Counted from the stretch's first letter, positions 43,351-54,975 are shown. The stretch is DNA of 64,000 bases from Prorocentrum cordatum (GCA_963575745.1 CAUYUJ010014342.1:65274-129273); one strand, 5' to 3'. Numbers and translations: made by a program. The notes: generated by a model not told the origin, from the sequence alone.

Positions 43351-43353
43351 GAG

Positions 43354-43375
43354 CCCGTGGCCATTTTGGCTCAAG
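43354..43375 (+). other. dinoflagellate spliced-leader (SL) relict
   Basis: The 15-mer CCATTTTGGCTCAAG (43361-43375) is preceded by CCGTGG. This equals the 3' part of the dinoflagellate SL exon except for G instead of A at 43359. An SL RNA gene would have a GT donor after ...CAAG; here GATAAACG follows. So this is a copied trans-spliced mRNA end rather than an SL RNA gene. Confidence 0.85.
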
Positions 43376-43510
43376 GATAAACGTTGTGAAGGGCTATGGA
43401 CGCCTGAGAACCAGCGATTTGCTTTGGGGCTTCCATGGCCTGCTTTCTTCGAGGCGGAGCGAAGGCTCCCTTTTGGCATCATTCCTTCATATCGGAGTCG
43501 CCCGTGTTCC

Positions 43511-44806
43511 ATGGCGCCTGAGCCCCCATGGCGTCGCGGGGGTGCTGGTCTGCGGACTGGCAGCTATCGTGGCCAGCCATGGAGCTGGGTGTTTCAGCCT
43601 GATGGTTCACGGGGCGACAAGCGAGCTCCGCGGCGCCGTCTGCGCCAGCGGAAATACAACGTGTGTGCTTCCTGCAGTCACTGGGGGTGGGCGAGCCGCG
43701 GTCACGAGGTGTGCTCCAAGTGCGGCGGCTACTACCTCGAGTCCCACGTTGGTGGAGGGGGGGGGGGGCATGAAGGCGCCCCAGCGTGTGCTGCTGTTGC
43801 TGGGCAGACAGATGCGCAGCTGCGCGACGCCGCCGCCGCTCTCCTGGCGGCGCGGCCTGACCTTCGCGAGTCCCTGGGCGACTTGGCGGAGGAGCCTGCG
43901 CCTCCTGCGGCGGCCCTCGCGCCTGCCCAGCTCGACGCCGCGGCGAACGCCGAGCGGGCCCGCTTGGCCCGAGAAGTCGCGGATGCTGCTCGGCAGGTTC
44001 GGCTTGCGTGCCAGGAAGTGGAACAGAAGAGAAGCAAGGCTCAACGTGTACGGGAGCAACTCGACGAGGCGACGAGCGCCTTGCACGCTGCGGAGCAGGA
44101 GCATGATGCTGCTCAGAAGGCCCGCCGTGATGCCGACGCCGAGCTGCAGGCCTTCGACCCCGAGGCCTGGAAGGCGGCGAAGGCTGCTGAGGCGCGCGCT
44201 GAGGCGGCGCGCCAGGCCCAGCGGGCTGCGCCCCCCGCTGGGGCCCCTGCAGCGCCGCGGGCGGGCGCTCCCTGGCGCGGCGCGGCGCGTGGCGGCGCGG
44301 CGCGTGGCGGCGCGGCTGCTGGTGGTGCTGGCGGTGGCGGCGCCGCCCCTGCTGGTGTGCCTGCTGGCGGCGAGGAAGGCGTGGGCGCTCCAGTGCAGGA
44401 GCCCATGCCGGTGGATCTTCCTTACTTCTCGCAGATGTCGGCAGCCGAGCAGAACGAGTGGGCCAGCCAACAGCGGTTGCCGAAGGGCTTCTGGGGGGCG
44501 TTCGTGGCCATGCGGACCGCCGTTCAACTTGCTGATGACGATGCTGCTAGTGATGCTGGCAGCGACGCCAGCTTTGGCGATGCAGTCGGAGCTGGCGATG
44601 AAGAGTTGCGTGGACTGCGCAAGCGTGGCCAGGGGCAGGTGCTCACCCCTGAGGAGCAGGAGCGCATGGGGAGCCTTATCCGTGATCGTGTTCGAGCTCG
44701 TGCCTCCAAGCGCCTGCGGACCACGAAGGGGCATAGCCACAACCAGTTCACCGAGCTGCTCAAGCAGGCCGGCGCGATGCCTGTGGAAGGGGCGGCGTCT
44801 CTTTAG
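43511..44806 (+). CDS. LINE A ORF1 protein (zinc-binding and coiled-coil)
   Basis: The frame is open from 43280, but bases before 43376 are pyrimidine-rich flank plus SL. The first Met after the SL is at 43511 (CCATGG context), giving 432 residues; an upstream ATG at 43349 would read through the SL. Near residues 55-80 are two CxxC pairs ('CASC', 'CSKC'), a probable zinc ribbon. A helical Ala/Glu/Arg-rich region ('AREVADAARQVRLACQEVEQ' on) looks coiled-coil. An Ala/Gly/Arg-rich linker and a basic tail ('RDRVRARASKRLRTTKG') follow. Such ORF1 proteins bind the LINE RNA. It ends at TAG 44804-44806, 70 bp before ORF2. Confidence 0.65.
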   Translation: MAPEPPWRRGGAGLRTGSYRGQPWSWVFQPDGSRGDKRAPRRRLRQRKYNVCASCSHWGWASRGHEVCSKCGGYYLESHVGGGGGGHEGAPACAAVAGQTDAQLRDAAAALLAARPDLRESLGDLAEEPAPPAAALAPAQLDAAANAERARLAREVADAARQVRLACQEVEQKRSKAQRVREQLDEATSALHAAEQEHDAAQKARRDADAELQAFDPEAWKAAKAAEARAEAARQAQRAAPPAGAPAAPRAGAPWRGAARGGAARGGAAAGGAGGGGAAPAGVPAGGEEGVGAPVQEPMPVDLPYFSQMSAAEQNEWASQQRLPKGFWGAFVAMRTAVQLADDDAASDAGSDASFGDAVGAGDEELRGLRKRGQGQVLTPEEQERMGSLIRDRVRARASKRLRTTKGHSHNQFTELLKQAGAMPVEGAASL

Positions 44807-44876
44807 CGCTGGTCTGCCTCATCGATCCCGTCCACCCCGATCCAAGGGTTCGCTTGCTGCAGACGGTGGCCTGAAT

Positions 44877-46520
44877 ATGGTGTTTTGTAATGTCACGAGT
44901 TGGTCCAAGGTTGCGAAGGACTTTGCGTCTGCTATATGTCCTGAGGTGGATGCCTTCCTCTTCTGTGAGCACCGTTTGCAGCGGCCTGCCTTGCCTGCCG
45001 CGAAGCGAGAGATTGCAGCCATGGGCTGGAGGCCCCATCTGCAGGCAGGTGTGCCTACTAACGGAGGGGGGGCTCACGGCGGGGTCGGGATGGTCGTCAG
45101 TAAGAGCATGTATTTTCAACGTTCTCTTGCCCATGCGGGCGTTGTTTCCGACATTGGGTCGGGCCCAGGCTGGATGTTTCTCGAACTCAAGACTCAGGAG
45201 GCGACCATTGCGGTCGGAGTGTGTTACTTTGTCTCGTGCCTGGGTGTCGCGGGGGAGAACCTGTCCAAAATGCGGGGTATCGCCGAGTTCGTTCGTGCTC
45301 TCGGGATTCCCTGGATGTTGGTCGGGGACTTCAATATTGAGGTTGAAACTATGTGGCTCTCGGGATATCCGCAGTCTGTTCACGCTCGGGTGTTGGCCCC
45401 GATGGGAGTTGACTTTGCGTGCTCACAAGGGTCAGGGGCGATGATCGATTATGCGTTGGTCTCGGAGGATTTGGCCCCGTTCGTCCAGGTTGGAGTGTTC
45501 GAACCGTCCCCTTCCAAAACACATCGTGCACTTCGTATTCAGTTGGCTCACCGAGTTTTGGTTCAGCGTCTCTGTCGGCGAGTGCGCCCTCGAGTTATTC
45601 CCGTTTGTCACGGACCTGACTTACCGTGGCGGCGTCACCTTCATCATGAGATTTGCTCTGATCATGTGCCGCTGTGTATGTGCCCTGTGCAGTTGGCCCA
45701 TCTCATCCCGCATGCAGTCGAGCATCTCGATGATCAGATATCTGTACAGTATTCCCTCTGATCGCGTGCTACCGAGCGTTTGTTTCTTTCGCGTGCCTGT
45801 GCCGCCATCGATGAGGAGGAGGGGCATGCGTATATGGGGGGAGGGGGTGCGTTGACATTGGTTACGTCGACGACCACGCATAAAGGTGGCATGGGCGCAT
45901 CTTTTCGTTGTCCGACGTTGGCGTTTTGGTCTCGGTTCTCTGCCGAGCTATTTGAGCTTCGCGCGTTGTTGCGACGGCAATCCACCGAGAGCCGCGTTTA
46001 CGGGCTGATCATGGACATGGTTAGCCGCGTCGGGGAGTTTTCCGAGGTGCTGCCGCCAGCTCAACCTCCCCCCTGGTGGACCGATCAGGTCACCGTTGCT
46101 GCGCTGGGGGGTCCTGATATTGTGGATCGCCTTGTTGACGTCGCCTCCGAGGTTTTGAAGCGTGCTTGGACGGCAGCTAAGGCGGAGTCCTCGAAAGGCC
46201 TTAAGGCCTGGCTGCTGCGCGCCATCCCACATGGTGCCAAGGGGGTGCGCTCTTGGTTGAAGCGTGACAATCGGAGTGTGCTTGAATATTCTACCCCCCC
46301 TGACGGTGTCAAGCAGTTGCCTGAAGAAATGATGGAATATCGGGTCCGTTTGTGGGGCGGATTTTGGTCCGTGTCGGAGGACGAGATATTGAGGCTGGGT
46401 GATGCCATGTCTGACCTCCGTTCGGTGGCTATTGAGCATGTTGGTGACCTTCCCCCCCATTGCCGCCCCATGCATTCAAGCGTGCAATTTTTTCTCGGCG
46501 ACAACGGCAGTCGGCGTTGA
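44877..46520 (+). pseudogene. LINE A ORF2 part 1: AP-type endonuclease and linker
   Basis: Begins 'MVFCNVTSW', with 'FLFCEHRL' (catalytic Glu region), 'MLVGDFNIEV' (GDFN motif), 'MIDYALVSE' and 'KTHRAL', the order of the exonuclease-endonuclease-phosphatase fold that nicks target DNA. A TGA at 45759-45761 interrupts the frame; the same frame resumes at once ('SRATERLFLSRACAAIDEEE') and runs to 46520, where a shift at a T-run moves the RT into the next frame. Confidence 0.75.
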
Positions 46521-48075
46521 TGGGTGGGGACCTCGTGCGGTGGCTGAGCTCCCTGCCGAGGCCCTCCAGGCCCTGGCCTCTCTCTACTCCCTGTGCGAGC
46601 GGAGTATGGCTTGGCCAGCTCAAATCTTGCTCGGCTTGATTGCGTTGTTGCCGAAGTCTCAGATTGATGAGCGTCCCGTCTTTAAGTGCCCCACCCTGTG
46701 CCGTCTCTACACCAAAATTCGGGGGGGGGGGATGTCGATGCGTGGACTGCCGACCGCACGGCGTTCTGGGACACGGCGGTCAAAGGGTCGTCGGCTCTCC
46801 GAGCGGCGCTTGTTCGGGAGTTGTACCGCGAGTGTGCCAGACATGAAGGGGCTATCTCTGTTGCGATCCATTGGGATCTTACGAAGTTGTTTGATGCGGT
46901 GAGCCCTCGGTTGCTCATCCGATTGGCCCTGCGCACGGAATGCCCACCCCATTTGTTGTATCTTGGGATGCTCATCCATACGGCCCCCCGTATGTTGGAG
47001 GTTGAAAGTAACGTCTCCCGTATGGTGTCCGCGGGGAGGGGGGTTTTACCTGGTTGTTCCCAGAGCGTGCCGTGGGTCAAAATCTACGTTTACGAGGCCC
47101 TGGAGGCCGTGCGTTATCAAGTGAATGGTGAAATGTCTCGAGTGGTCTCGCGGGCCTATGTTGAGGATATTGCCCAGAATATGGCTGGCACGGAGCAGGA
47201 GCTCCCTGCCCGCGTCTTGCCTGCTGCGACGTTGTTCGCGCATGAGGTCGACAAGCTGGGCCTGGCGCTCAGTAGCAAGAGCGCCCTCGTCTGCTCTTCC
47301 CCTGCAGTAGGCGCTCACCTTGCTGATAGTCTTCAGGCCTTGAGACTTCCAATTCGGTATCGTGCTGAAACGAGGGATTTGGGGTCATGTGCCACGGCTG
47401 GAAGACGGCGGAGGATTCCTCAAGTGGAGCGGCGGAGGCTTGAAGCGCGGCGTCGTGCGTGTAAGGTGTCTTTTCCTTTCCCGCATCTATAAGAGGGCCT
47501 CCAAGCTGTGCAAACCTGGTGTTTTGGCGGTTGGGACCTGGGGCCATCAACTGGTGGGGGTGCCCCCTCACCAGTTGCAAACTGTGAGGGGCCAAGCGGC
47601 CCAGTGTTCGGGGGGTTGGTGGACCCCTGGGTCCTGTTCCACCACGGTCTTGTCGTTGGTCTGTAGCAGTGCGGAGGACCCCATCTTCCGATTGAGGCAT
47701 GAGCACCTGCTGAGCTTTGCGGATCTGTGGTGTGATTTGCCACCTAAGGACCGCATGCGGGTCCAAAATGTTTGGGTGGCGGCGGTGGATTTGTTTCTGA
47801 GCATTCCTGCGAATTGCCGTTGGAGGCGGGTCAAAGGACCTGTGATGGCTACCGTCGCCGCCCTTTTTGATTTTGAGTGGGTTCCCACCCCTCCGTGTGA
47901 ATGGCAGGATGAGTACGGTGCCTCCCTCTACGTTGAGACCCCCTCCTTCCGGTTCTACCTGTGGCGGGCTCTCCAGGCTACCTGTGCTGATGTGGTTTGG
48001 GGCAAAGCTGCGGAGCACTATTTGGGGCCGGGGGTTCAAGAGGGTGTTGATTTTTCCGCCCCCGGGCCATGTTGA
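46490..48075 (+). pseudogene. LINE A ORF2 part 2: reverse transcriptase
   Basis: 'VGVDGWGPRAVAEL' (motif 0, 46513-46554) and 'LGLIALLPK' lead, after a shift at the G-run near 46725, to motif A 'WDLTKLFDAV' (D-x-x-K-L-F-D), motif B 'GVLPGCSQS', motif C 'AYVEDIA' (about 47155-47175) and motif D 'KLGLALSSKSALV'. The catalytic YxDD is YVED, Asp replaced by Glu. A further shift near 47390 carries the thumb ('FADLWCDLPPKDRMR') to 48075. It would reverse-transcribe the LINE RNA at the nick; the E substitution and breaks suggest it cannot. Confidence 0.75.
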
Positions 48076-49684
48076 AACACTTTGGTCGGAACCTGGATTG
48101 CGAATCCCAAGCTATCCTGCGGAACACCTTGGTGGGGGTATATTGGACTGAATCCCGTTTGTTCGAGGCTGGCTACGCAGCTAGCCCTTTGTGTCCCAGG
48201 TGCGGGCTGGAGCCCGAGACGCCGACGCACCGATTCTGGCAGTGTGCGGCGAACTGTGAGCTGGGTAATCCTGATGTCTCGGCCACAGATAGCTTGTCCC
48301 CGATTGCTATCGCGGAAAGTACCTCCCTCCCCTCTCTCTGGTGCCGCGGTCTGATGTCGCTTGATCAGGTTGTGAAAGGTCTCCCGATGCCCCAAACTGC
48401 TCAGTGGGCCTTTGGGGCCCTCCAAGGAGCCCGCCCTGTGGTCGGTGGGGTGTGGGGGGTCGACGGATCGGGGGTTCTGAAACTAAGGACTGGAGGCTAA
48501 GGGGGTGTGGGTGAAGCGCTGTTATGCCACATCCTGATGAATCTGATTTTGCGGGTGGAGTTTTTGGAGCTTTACCTACTACCTGTCAGAGCTCTCCTCG
48601 GTCAGAGCTCTATGCGTTGCTCGTCCTGCTGACGATTACTGAAGGGAACATTCTGGTGTTCTCGGACTACCTCCCTGTTGTTCGGAGTTTTCGGAAGTCT
48701 CCAGAGCATGTGAAGAGGAGTAAGAGTAGTATGCTTGATATCTGGGCTCGTATTTGGGAACGTCTTGGGACGCGTTCGGGCAAGGTTGATCTCCGCTGGA
48801 CTAAATCCCACCCGACCCAGGCACAAGTTGAGGACATGCTGATTTCTCGTGTCGAGTTGCTTTTGAATAGTGCTTCCGGCCTTTGTGCCAACGAAGGGGC
48901 CTTGAGGGGCAAGTTAGGCCCAGACGAGGTCGCCTCTGTCCGAGATGCTGATGAGCTGTAGGAGAAGATCCTGCGCCGTCTAGTGGCGATTCAGCGTGAA
49001 GTTTTCCTGACCTGCGAGCGTGAGCGTGGCGCTGACAGCCGTGTTGGCCTCGCCGCGGCTCGGAAGCGTGCTGGCGTCGCTAGTTTGGAGGCGCGGCGGT
49101 CGAGGTTGATCGCTGCTGGCCACGATGTCTCTCTTAGGCGCACGTTGTTCAAGTGTGCGAGGTGTAGCCGCTCCTTCGCCCGCAGAGGAGCCCTGTCGCA
49201 GTTCTGGCCTCGCACCTGCATCCCATTGTCCGAGTTTGGGCAGGTCGCGGGGGAGTGGGTCCCTCATGGTGAGCAGGACCCCCGCGCGGAGGCGCCCCCC
49301 ATGGTGGTGGCGGACATCCTGGCGCGGCGCCCTCCCTCCGACCACCCTCTCTTTGAGTCTGTCCATGTCTCCCACACCCTCGCCACTTGTCAGGGTGTGT
49401 TGTACTGCCTCATTTGTGGCGCGTTTGGAGTTGATCAAACGCGAAAGCTTTCTGGCCTGTGTGGAGCCCCCACTGCGAAAAGGGCGGGAGGCGCTCTCCC
49501 GTTTGTCCCGAGGGCTCCTTCCGCAGTCAGGTATGGCCTTCCCCGTGAGAGGGTAAGTTTCCCATGCGCCCAGGCTTGCTCTTGGTCACCGCATTCAGCG
49601 CAATCGCAATCGCAAATCGCCTCCCTCGATGAGCGCCTCCCCCAGTGGCCTCGCCCCCCCTCCTCGAGAGACTGCCGATCTTGA
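48069..49684 (+). pseudogene. LINE A ORF2 part 3: zinc motif, RNase H, Cys-rich tail
   Basis: 'CPRCGLEPETPTHRFWQC' (C-x2-C-x8-H-x4-C, 48193-48247) is the LINE C-terminal zinc motif. RNase H residues are recognisable: D in 'VWGVDGSG' (48457), E in 'RSELYALL' (48600-48623), D in 'VFSDYLPVV' and H in 'WTKSHPTQ'. The last acidic residue is lost ('NSASGLCANEGA'). Another frame change lies near 48490-48520. After a stop at 48959-48961 the same frame continues with 'FKCARCSRSF' and 'LYCLICGAFG', two CxxC pairs. Confidence 0.7.
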
Positions 49685-49984
49685 GGGCTCCCCCCAGATA
49701 GGGGCCAAGGAACACAGCGTCCCCAGTCACCCAGGGCTTGCCGTTCATCCCGAGAGGTTCTCTGATGGGCCTGGAGCTTGAAACTGGCCTCCAGTGTCTG
49801 AGAAGCGTCGAATCGCCATTCAACGTACGCGATGTCGGAGGCTTCGATCTTCGAGCATCGATGTTCGACGATCATGGCGGCGGCGGCGACAGCAGGAACC
49901 GGCGACGACGACGATGGGTGTGCCAGCGGCGAGGTTGCCCGGCTGGGCTACTCCGCGCAGGGGCGGCGCCGCCCGCCGCGCTCA

Positions 49985-50222
49985 TCCCTTCTCCGTCGCT
50001 CCTTCCTCCTTGCCCGTCTCTTTCTCTTCCTCCTCCTCCTCTTCCTCCTCCCTCTCCTCCTCTTCCTCCCCCCCACTTCCCTTCCAAAATATCTGCCCTC
50101 ATCCCTCGTCCCTTCTCCGTTCTCCTCCTCCTCCTCCTCCTCTTCCTCCTTCCTCCTCCGTCCTCCTCGGTCCTCCCTCCTCCGTCCTCCCTCCTCCGTC
50201 CTCCCTCCTGCTTCCCCCCTAT
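49985..50222. repeat. TCC-rich microsatellite
   Basis: CTC/CCT pyrimidine run with a CCTCCGTCCT 10-14-bp sub-repeat at 50155-50212. Similar T/C-rich DNA follows at 50640-50890. Confidence 0.9.
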
Positions 50223-50292
50223 GACCTCGTCGGGCCTCCTGTGGCCCCTGATGCCTCCTGGGGCCTCCTTGGGCCTCCTGGGGCTAGGGGCC

Positions 50293-50313
50293 ACGCGCGC
50301 GCTTCGCGCGCGT
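50293..50313. other. perfect CG hairpin
   Basis: ACGCGCGCG-CTT-CGCGCGCGT: 9-bp perfect stem with a 3-nt loop, prone to Z-DNA or cruciform formation. Confidence 0.7.
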
Positions 50314-51835
50314 AGGTTCTAGTGCGCGATGGGCGAGCGCCACAACAATGGACGGACATGGTCACATTCCATACGCATCACCTTGCGGAAATACATGAGC
50401 AATGTCGCACATCAAAACATCATTGCGTACTGTACGCAATGAGTTCTTCAAACCATTCGCAGGTGTACGCAGCGTACACTTACAAATGACGCTTGGGTGG
50501 CGCAGGGGAAGGACGAAGGACGCCAGTAGCAACTGCAGTGACACCACCAGTCTGAACAGCAGGGGGCGAGCAGGAAAACAAAGGGGAACAATCGGAGGCC
50601 AACCGCAACGGCTTGTCCGGGTCCCCATCTACCTCCTCGTTCTTTTGTTCTTTCTCCTTTCCTCGTTGTCTGTCTCTCATTTTTTTGTTATTTCTCTCTC
50701 TCTCTTACTCTCTTCCCCTTCATCATCCCTACTCCTACTCCTGCTCCTTCTCATCATCTGTCGCTTCCTGCTACTGATCCTCCTGGTCCTGATTCTCCTT
50801 CGTCCTCCGTCCAAACCCTCCTCATCCCCCTCCTCTTCCCTCTCGTCCTCCTTCTCCTCTTCCTCGTCGTCGTCGTCGTCCTCCTCCTCATCCGAATCGG
50901 CACGGGTGACTGCACGAGATTGGGGCGGCTTGGGCTATCCCATTTACCTGGGAACTGAAGTTCAAGCGGTGGAGTGGCGAGCTGGGACGCCACGGGGCTC
51001 TGGATGCGAAGCTCTCAGGCGAGAGAGGGAGGAACTCTGGAGACCCGCGCGCGCCACATCTGACATTTGACTCGTCTGGCCTTGCACATTGCGTTGGCAC
51101 CTTTTGCTTCGCCGTCGCGAGCGTGGCTGCACTTGCAACGGTTGTCCCGTCTTCTATTGTACAAAGAGCAAGGGTGCCGGACGGGAGCAGGCCCCATGTA
51201 AGACCGTTGGACGAAGTCTTGGTGGAACGACGGAATGGACTATCGAAAGGCGGGACAGCGGGGAAGGCGGATGAGGTCGAGGATGAGGAGCAGCAGCGGG
51301 ACGAGGAGGGGAGGAGGAGGAATAGAAATAGGAGCGGGAAACGACTGAGGGAGAGATATCTAACTCTTATCCGCCGGCCAACTTTGGGGCGCAAGGCTGT
51401 GAGGTCTCTGTTGGACCGCTGTAGTGTTGTGGTGAGCGTACTGGAACTCTACAGAAGTCCTTAAGAAATCCGTGATTTTGCCTCTGGAAAGCCTCTCGTA
51501 GGCCCTCGTGAAGCCGCTCTTTCGCTCCATGTGTTCTGTTGGGGTCGTCAGGGGCCATCTAGGAGCCTCTGTGGCTCTCTGGGGCCGTCTTGGCAGCATA
51601 TCAGCGTCCGTTCGGACCATCTTGGAGATCCCCATGGAGGCCAGGGCCTGCCCTGGGGAGGAACCTGGACAAGTACAAGGGAGCCTCATGGGGCTCTCTT
51701 GGACCGTCTTGGCAACATGTCGGCGTCCGCTCGGGCCATCTTTGAGCTCTCCATGAAGGCTAGGCCCAGCCCTTAGGGGGATGCCGGGCACGTACAAGGG
51801 GGGCAGATCGGTGGAGCCTCGGCCCTGGGATTTTT
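50314..51835. other. intron 3, no gene seen
   Basis: 50640-50890 is T/C low complexity. 51540-51780 carries two copies of a ~140-bp unit (GCCATCT..GGAGCCTC, GGACCATCTTGG, GCAGCATATCAGCGTCCG against GGCAACATGTCGGCGTCCG). Confidence 0.55.
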
Positions 51836-52580
51836 GATACGCATGTGTATATGTACATTACATGCGCATATGCATATACATGCACATGCATACACACATA
51901 CATATTTGTACAATCCATGCATGCATGCATGCATGCATGCATGCATGCATGTATGTATGTATGTATGTATGTATGCATGCATGCATGCATGCATGCATGC
52001 ATGTATGTATGTATGTATGTAGGTAGATATGCATGCATTCATGCGCATTCATGCACGTATGTATGCATACATGTTTGTTTCTACGTATATACGCATGAAG
52101 CATCTGATTACGACCATTCTGGATACATGATGCCATGTATACATTTGTGCATTTCTGCAACTAGATGGTGGTTCACACACATATATATAAGTATGTACAC
52201 GCTCACGTTTTCACTATATGTTTATGTATAGACATATGAATGGTTGCACGGTTGTATCTTTACATGCACATCTACAGGTGACGTGTACATTCATCGATCG
52301 ATGCGTAGGTGTATGGGTGTCCGTATTTCCATGCGAGGTTTCATGACACCTTACATCTACGCACAGATGTGCACGGGCCGTGATACAGCATGTTATACGA
52401 ACGTCTGGGTCAGTTTACACACCAATATCTGTATATCATGCCTACACACATCCACAAACATGTCTATACATAGCTGTATGTATACACATATTTTTGTAGG
52501 AACACCTGGGAGCACAACCGTGTGTATGTATGTGTGTGTATATATATACAGATCTACATCCACACCTACTTTAATACACG
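51836..52580. repeat. (GCAT/GTAT)n tetranucleotide and TACA-rich region
   Basis: Core tandem array 51918-52024 switches GCAT-GTAT-GCAT-GTAT in blocks. The surrounding 700 bp is a degenerate purine-pyrimidine alternating, AT-rich relic of the same array. Met/Cys/His-rich frames are artefacts. Confidence 0.92.
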
Positions 52581-53169
52581 CGATTGATTGTTGTGAAGAG
52601 GTAGGGATCGAGCGACAGCGACGGGAGCATTCGTGAGGTCCCCTTGGTACTATCTTGAAGCCCTCGCGGAGCCCTCTCAGGGCTCTGGGGGCGGGCCAAC
52701 GAGGTGCCGAACCGTACGTTCCAAATGATTTCAAACAGGTATCCCGATCACTCGCACTATGTTCAATGCTGCTGCTGCGGTTACGATGCTGCTTCATAGA
52801 CGTTCCCCAGGAAGGCCCTCCTGGAGCCTCCTAACGCTCCAAGACAAGACGAGCCCAAGACCGCCTCCAGAGCACCCGCAACATGATTGAATTTCTTGCG
52901 GATGCCCTGGGGGTTACATTCGTGGTGTCTTATTGGGGGCTTCCTGGAGCTCTCGACGGGCCATCTTACCGCTCTGAGGGAATCCTCGGGGCGGGGGGGC
53001 TCCGGATGGCCCCGATAGGTTCCCCATGCGGCACCCAGTGCGCCTGCGACGAATTTAATTATGTTGCGGGTGCTCTGAGGGCATGCTCTTTTTTCCTCCT
53101 CCTGCTTCACATCCCTCGTGCCCCTTCCCCGGCGAGGGGGAGGAGGAGGAGGGGGTGAGGGAGGGGGTC

Positions 53170-53960
53170 GGCTTCCCTGGGCTCGGGATTCTGAGATCTC
53201 CAGGATCCTTCGAAATCTGGGAAAACTTGGAATTCCAAAGTTTCAGAAGCTCTGAAAATTTGAACGTGGTCACTACTTCTAACGCCAGGAGACTACCATT
53301 CAAATTTTGGAGAATCCCTGGGCCTTGGATCCCCTGATCTCCAGGATTTTTTTTTTAAAGTTCAGAAGGCTTCGGACGTTCAAGACGACAGGATTTTTCA
53401 ACATGTGTTGAGTTGTTTCAACTTGTGAAACTCCACGAGCCTAGGATTCCATTCCGATATCTTCAGGATTCCCCCGAATTTTTGGACACTATGGATTTCA
53501 GCAGTTTGTAAATTTGTAGTAAGACATGTGTCGAAGTTTTAGAGTTTGAAGCTGCAAGATGTTGTAAAACCTTGAAGCAGGTTGATATTTGCAAACTCCT
53601 GAGCCCTGGACTCCCAGATATCCAGGATCCCCCGACATTCCCGAAGTCAGGGTTTTTCAAAGTTTCACAACCTTTCACACATTGTGAAGTTTGTTGAAAG
53701 CACCGCAATATTTTCGAAATTTGTAATGTTATCAACTTTCGAAAATCCCTGGGCCCTGGGGTCCCAGATCTCCAGGGTCCTTCTGCAATTCTGTCAGCCA
53801 GGGATTTCGACCAGTTTCAAACGCCCGAGAACTTGTGACACTTGAATGTTTTGAAACTCCCTGGGGCATGGATTCCCAGACCTCCAGCATTTCCCGAAAT
53901 CTTGAGGCATCCTGAAACTTTTATTTGGCACCTCCTGTAGCCTCCTGGGATCTCCAGGGG
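53170..53960. repeat. degenerate satellite, ~110-170-bp period
   Basis: A marker like CCTGGGCCCTGGATTCCCAG then ATCTCCAGGATCC recurs at about 53178, 53318, 53434, 53601, 53749 and 53861, each followed by an AT-rich segment with AAGTTT or CAAAGTTTC words. It grades into GGGGCCTCCTGG words at 53935-54030. Confidence 0.75.
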
Positions 53961-54037
53961 ATTCCTGGGGCTTTTGAAGCCTTCCGGGGCCTCCTGTGAA
54001 CTCCTGTGGCCTCTGCGATTCCACTGAACCCACCAGG

Positions 54038-54232
54038 TCCAGGGAGGAGGAGGAGGAGGAGGAGGGCGATGGGAGGAAGAGGATGGCGAGGGGCGAGCAG
54101 GAGGAGGAGGAGGAGGAGGAGGAGGAGGAGGAGGAGGAGGAGGAGGAGGATGAGGAGGAGGAGGAGGAGGAGGGGGAGGAGGAGGAGGAGGAGGAGGAGG
54201 AGGAGGAGGAGGAGGAGGAGAGAGGAAAGAGG
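54038..54232. repeat. GGA microsatellite
   Basis: About 190 bp of AGG with few interruptions; (CTC)n follows at 54480-54545 in the opposite base sense. Confidence 0.95.
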
Positions 54233-54951
54233 AGGTTCGTTCAATCCCCAAAGTGGTATCTGCAGCCCAGGCGACCAGGAATCCTGAAAACCGAAAGAGG
54301 GGGATGACAATGAGGAGGGGGGTGGGAGATGAGGAGGAGGACAACAAAGATGAGGACAAGGAGGAGGAGAACGCGAGAGGAGGGAGGAGGGATACGAGAT
54401 TGGATACCGGTATTCCCTCCTGGTCGACCGTGTCCCTCCCTCCCCTCCCTCTTTTTTTCCGTTTTCCTGCTGCTCCTCCTTTTCCCTTCCTCCTCCTCCC
54501 TCCTCCTCCTCCTCCTCCTCCTCCTCCTCCTCCTGTCCTCCTCCTCCGCCCCTTTCCCTCCCGGGCCGCGGTCCTCGCGCGCTCGCCCGCTCGCAGAGGT
54601 GTTTGCGGATTTTTTGGACGAACGGGACTCGCCGTTCGAGGTGTTCGGACGTTCTCGTCGGTTCTCTCTGCGGCTTCCTGGCCTCGGGATGCCTTCCAGC
54701 AGCTGCGCCTCCCGGGGGATCATTCTGGGTGGGCCTGAAGCGTCCCAGGCGGCCGCCGGCCCGAAGACCAGACGACGAGGATCACCAGGGGAGTTTGCGA
54801 TTCGCGCCGGTCGGCCGCGTCGCAGTCGGTTGCGTTCGGTCGGTTCGGATCGGTCGGCTTGCGTCGTTTCCATGCCGCGCGCCGCACCGCCAGTACAACG
54901 GTGACGCGGCGTGGTCCAGAGCCTGGCCTTCCTTGTCCCGCCATCCCAGGT

Positions 54952-54975
54952 GCATCGCCGATGCATCGGCGATGC
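54952..54975. repeat. 24-nt perfect palindrome, copy 1
   Basis: Core CGCCGATGCATCGGCG, symmetric around GATGCATC. Followed by GGCGTGATCATCTGACCCC. Confidence 0.9.

Larger units (their letters stand above)
43354..49700 (+). mobile_element. LINE retrotransposon A with SL tract at 5' end; ORF1, endonuclease, RT, RNase H
   Basis: Non-LTR element about 6.3 kb long. It starts at a spliced-leader-like tract and encodes, in order, a Cys-bearing ORF1, an AP-type endonuclease, RT, a CCHC-type zinc motif and RNase H, ending with a Cys-rich tail. ORF2 is broken by one in-frame stop (45759-45761) and about five frame changes, mostly at homopolymers (T-run ~46490, G-run ~46725, ~47390, C-run ~48060, ~48490). 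No poly-A or clear target duplication was found. Confidence 0.75.

Noticed and set aside
43607-44740. 377-residue minus-strand frame opposite LINE ORF1
   Set aside because: Antisense shadow of a GC-rich gene; no motif.
51845-52231. Met/Cys/His/Tyr-rich frames on both strands
   Set aside because: Translations of the GCAT/GTAT tetranucleotide array.
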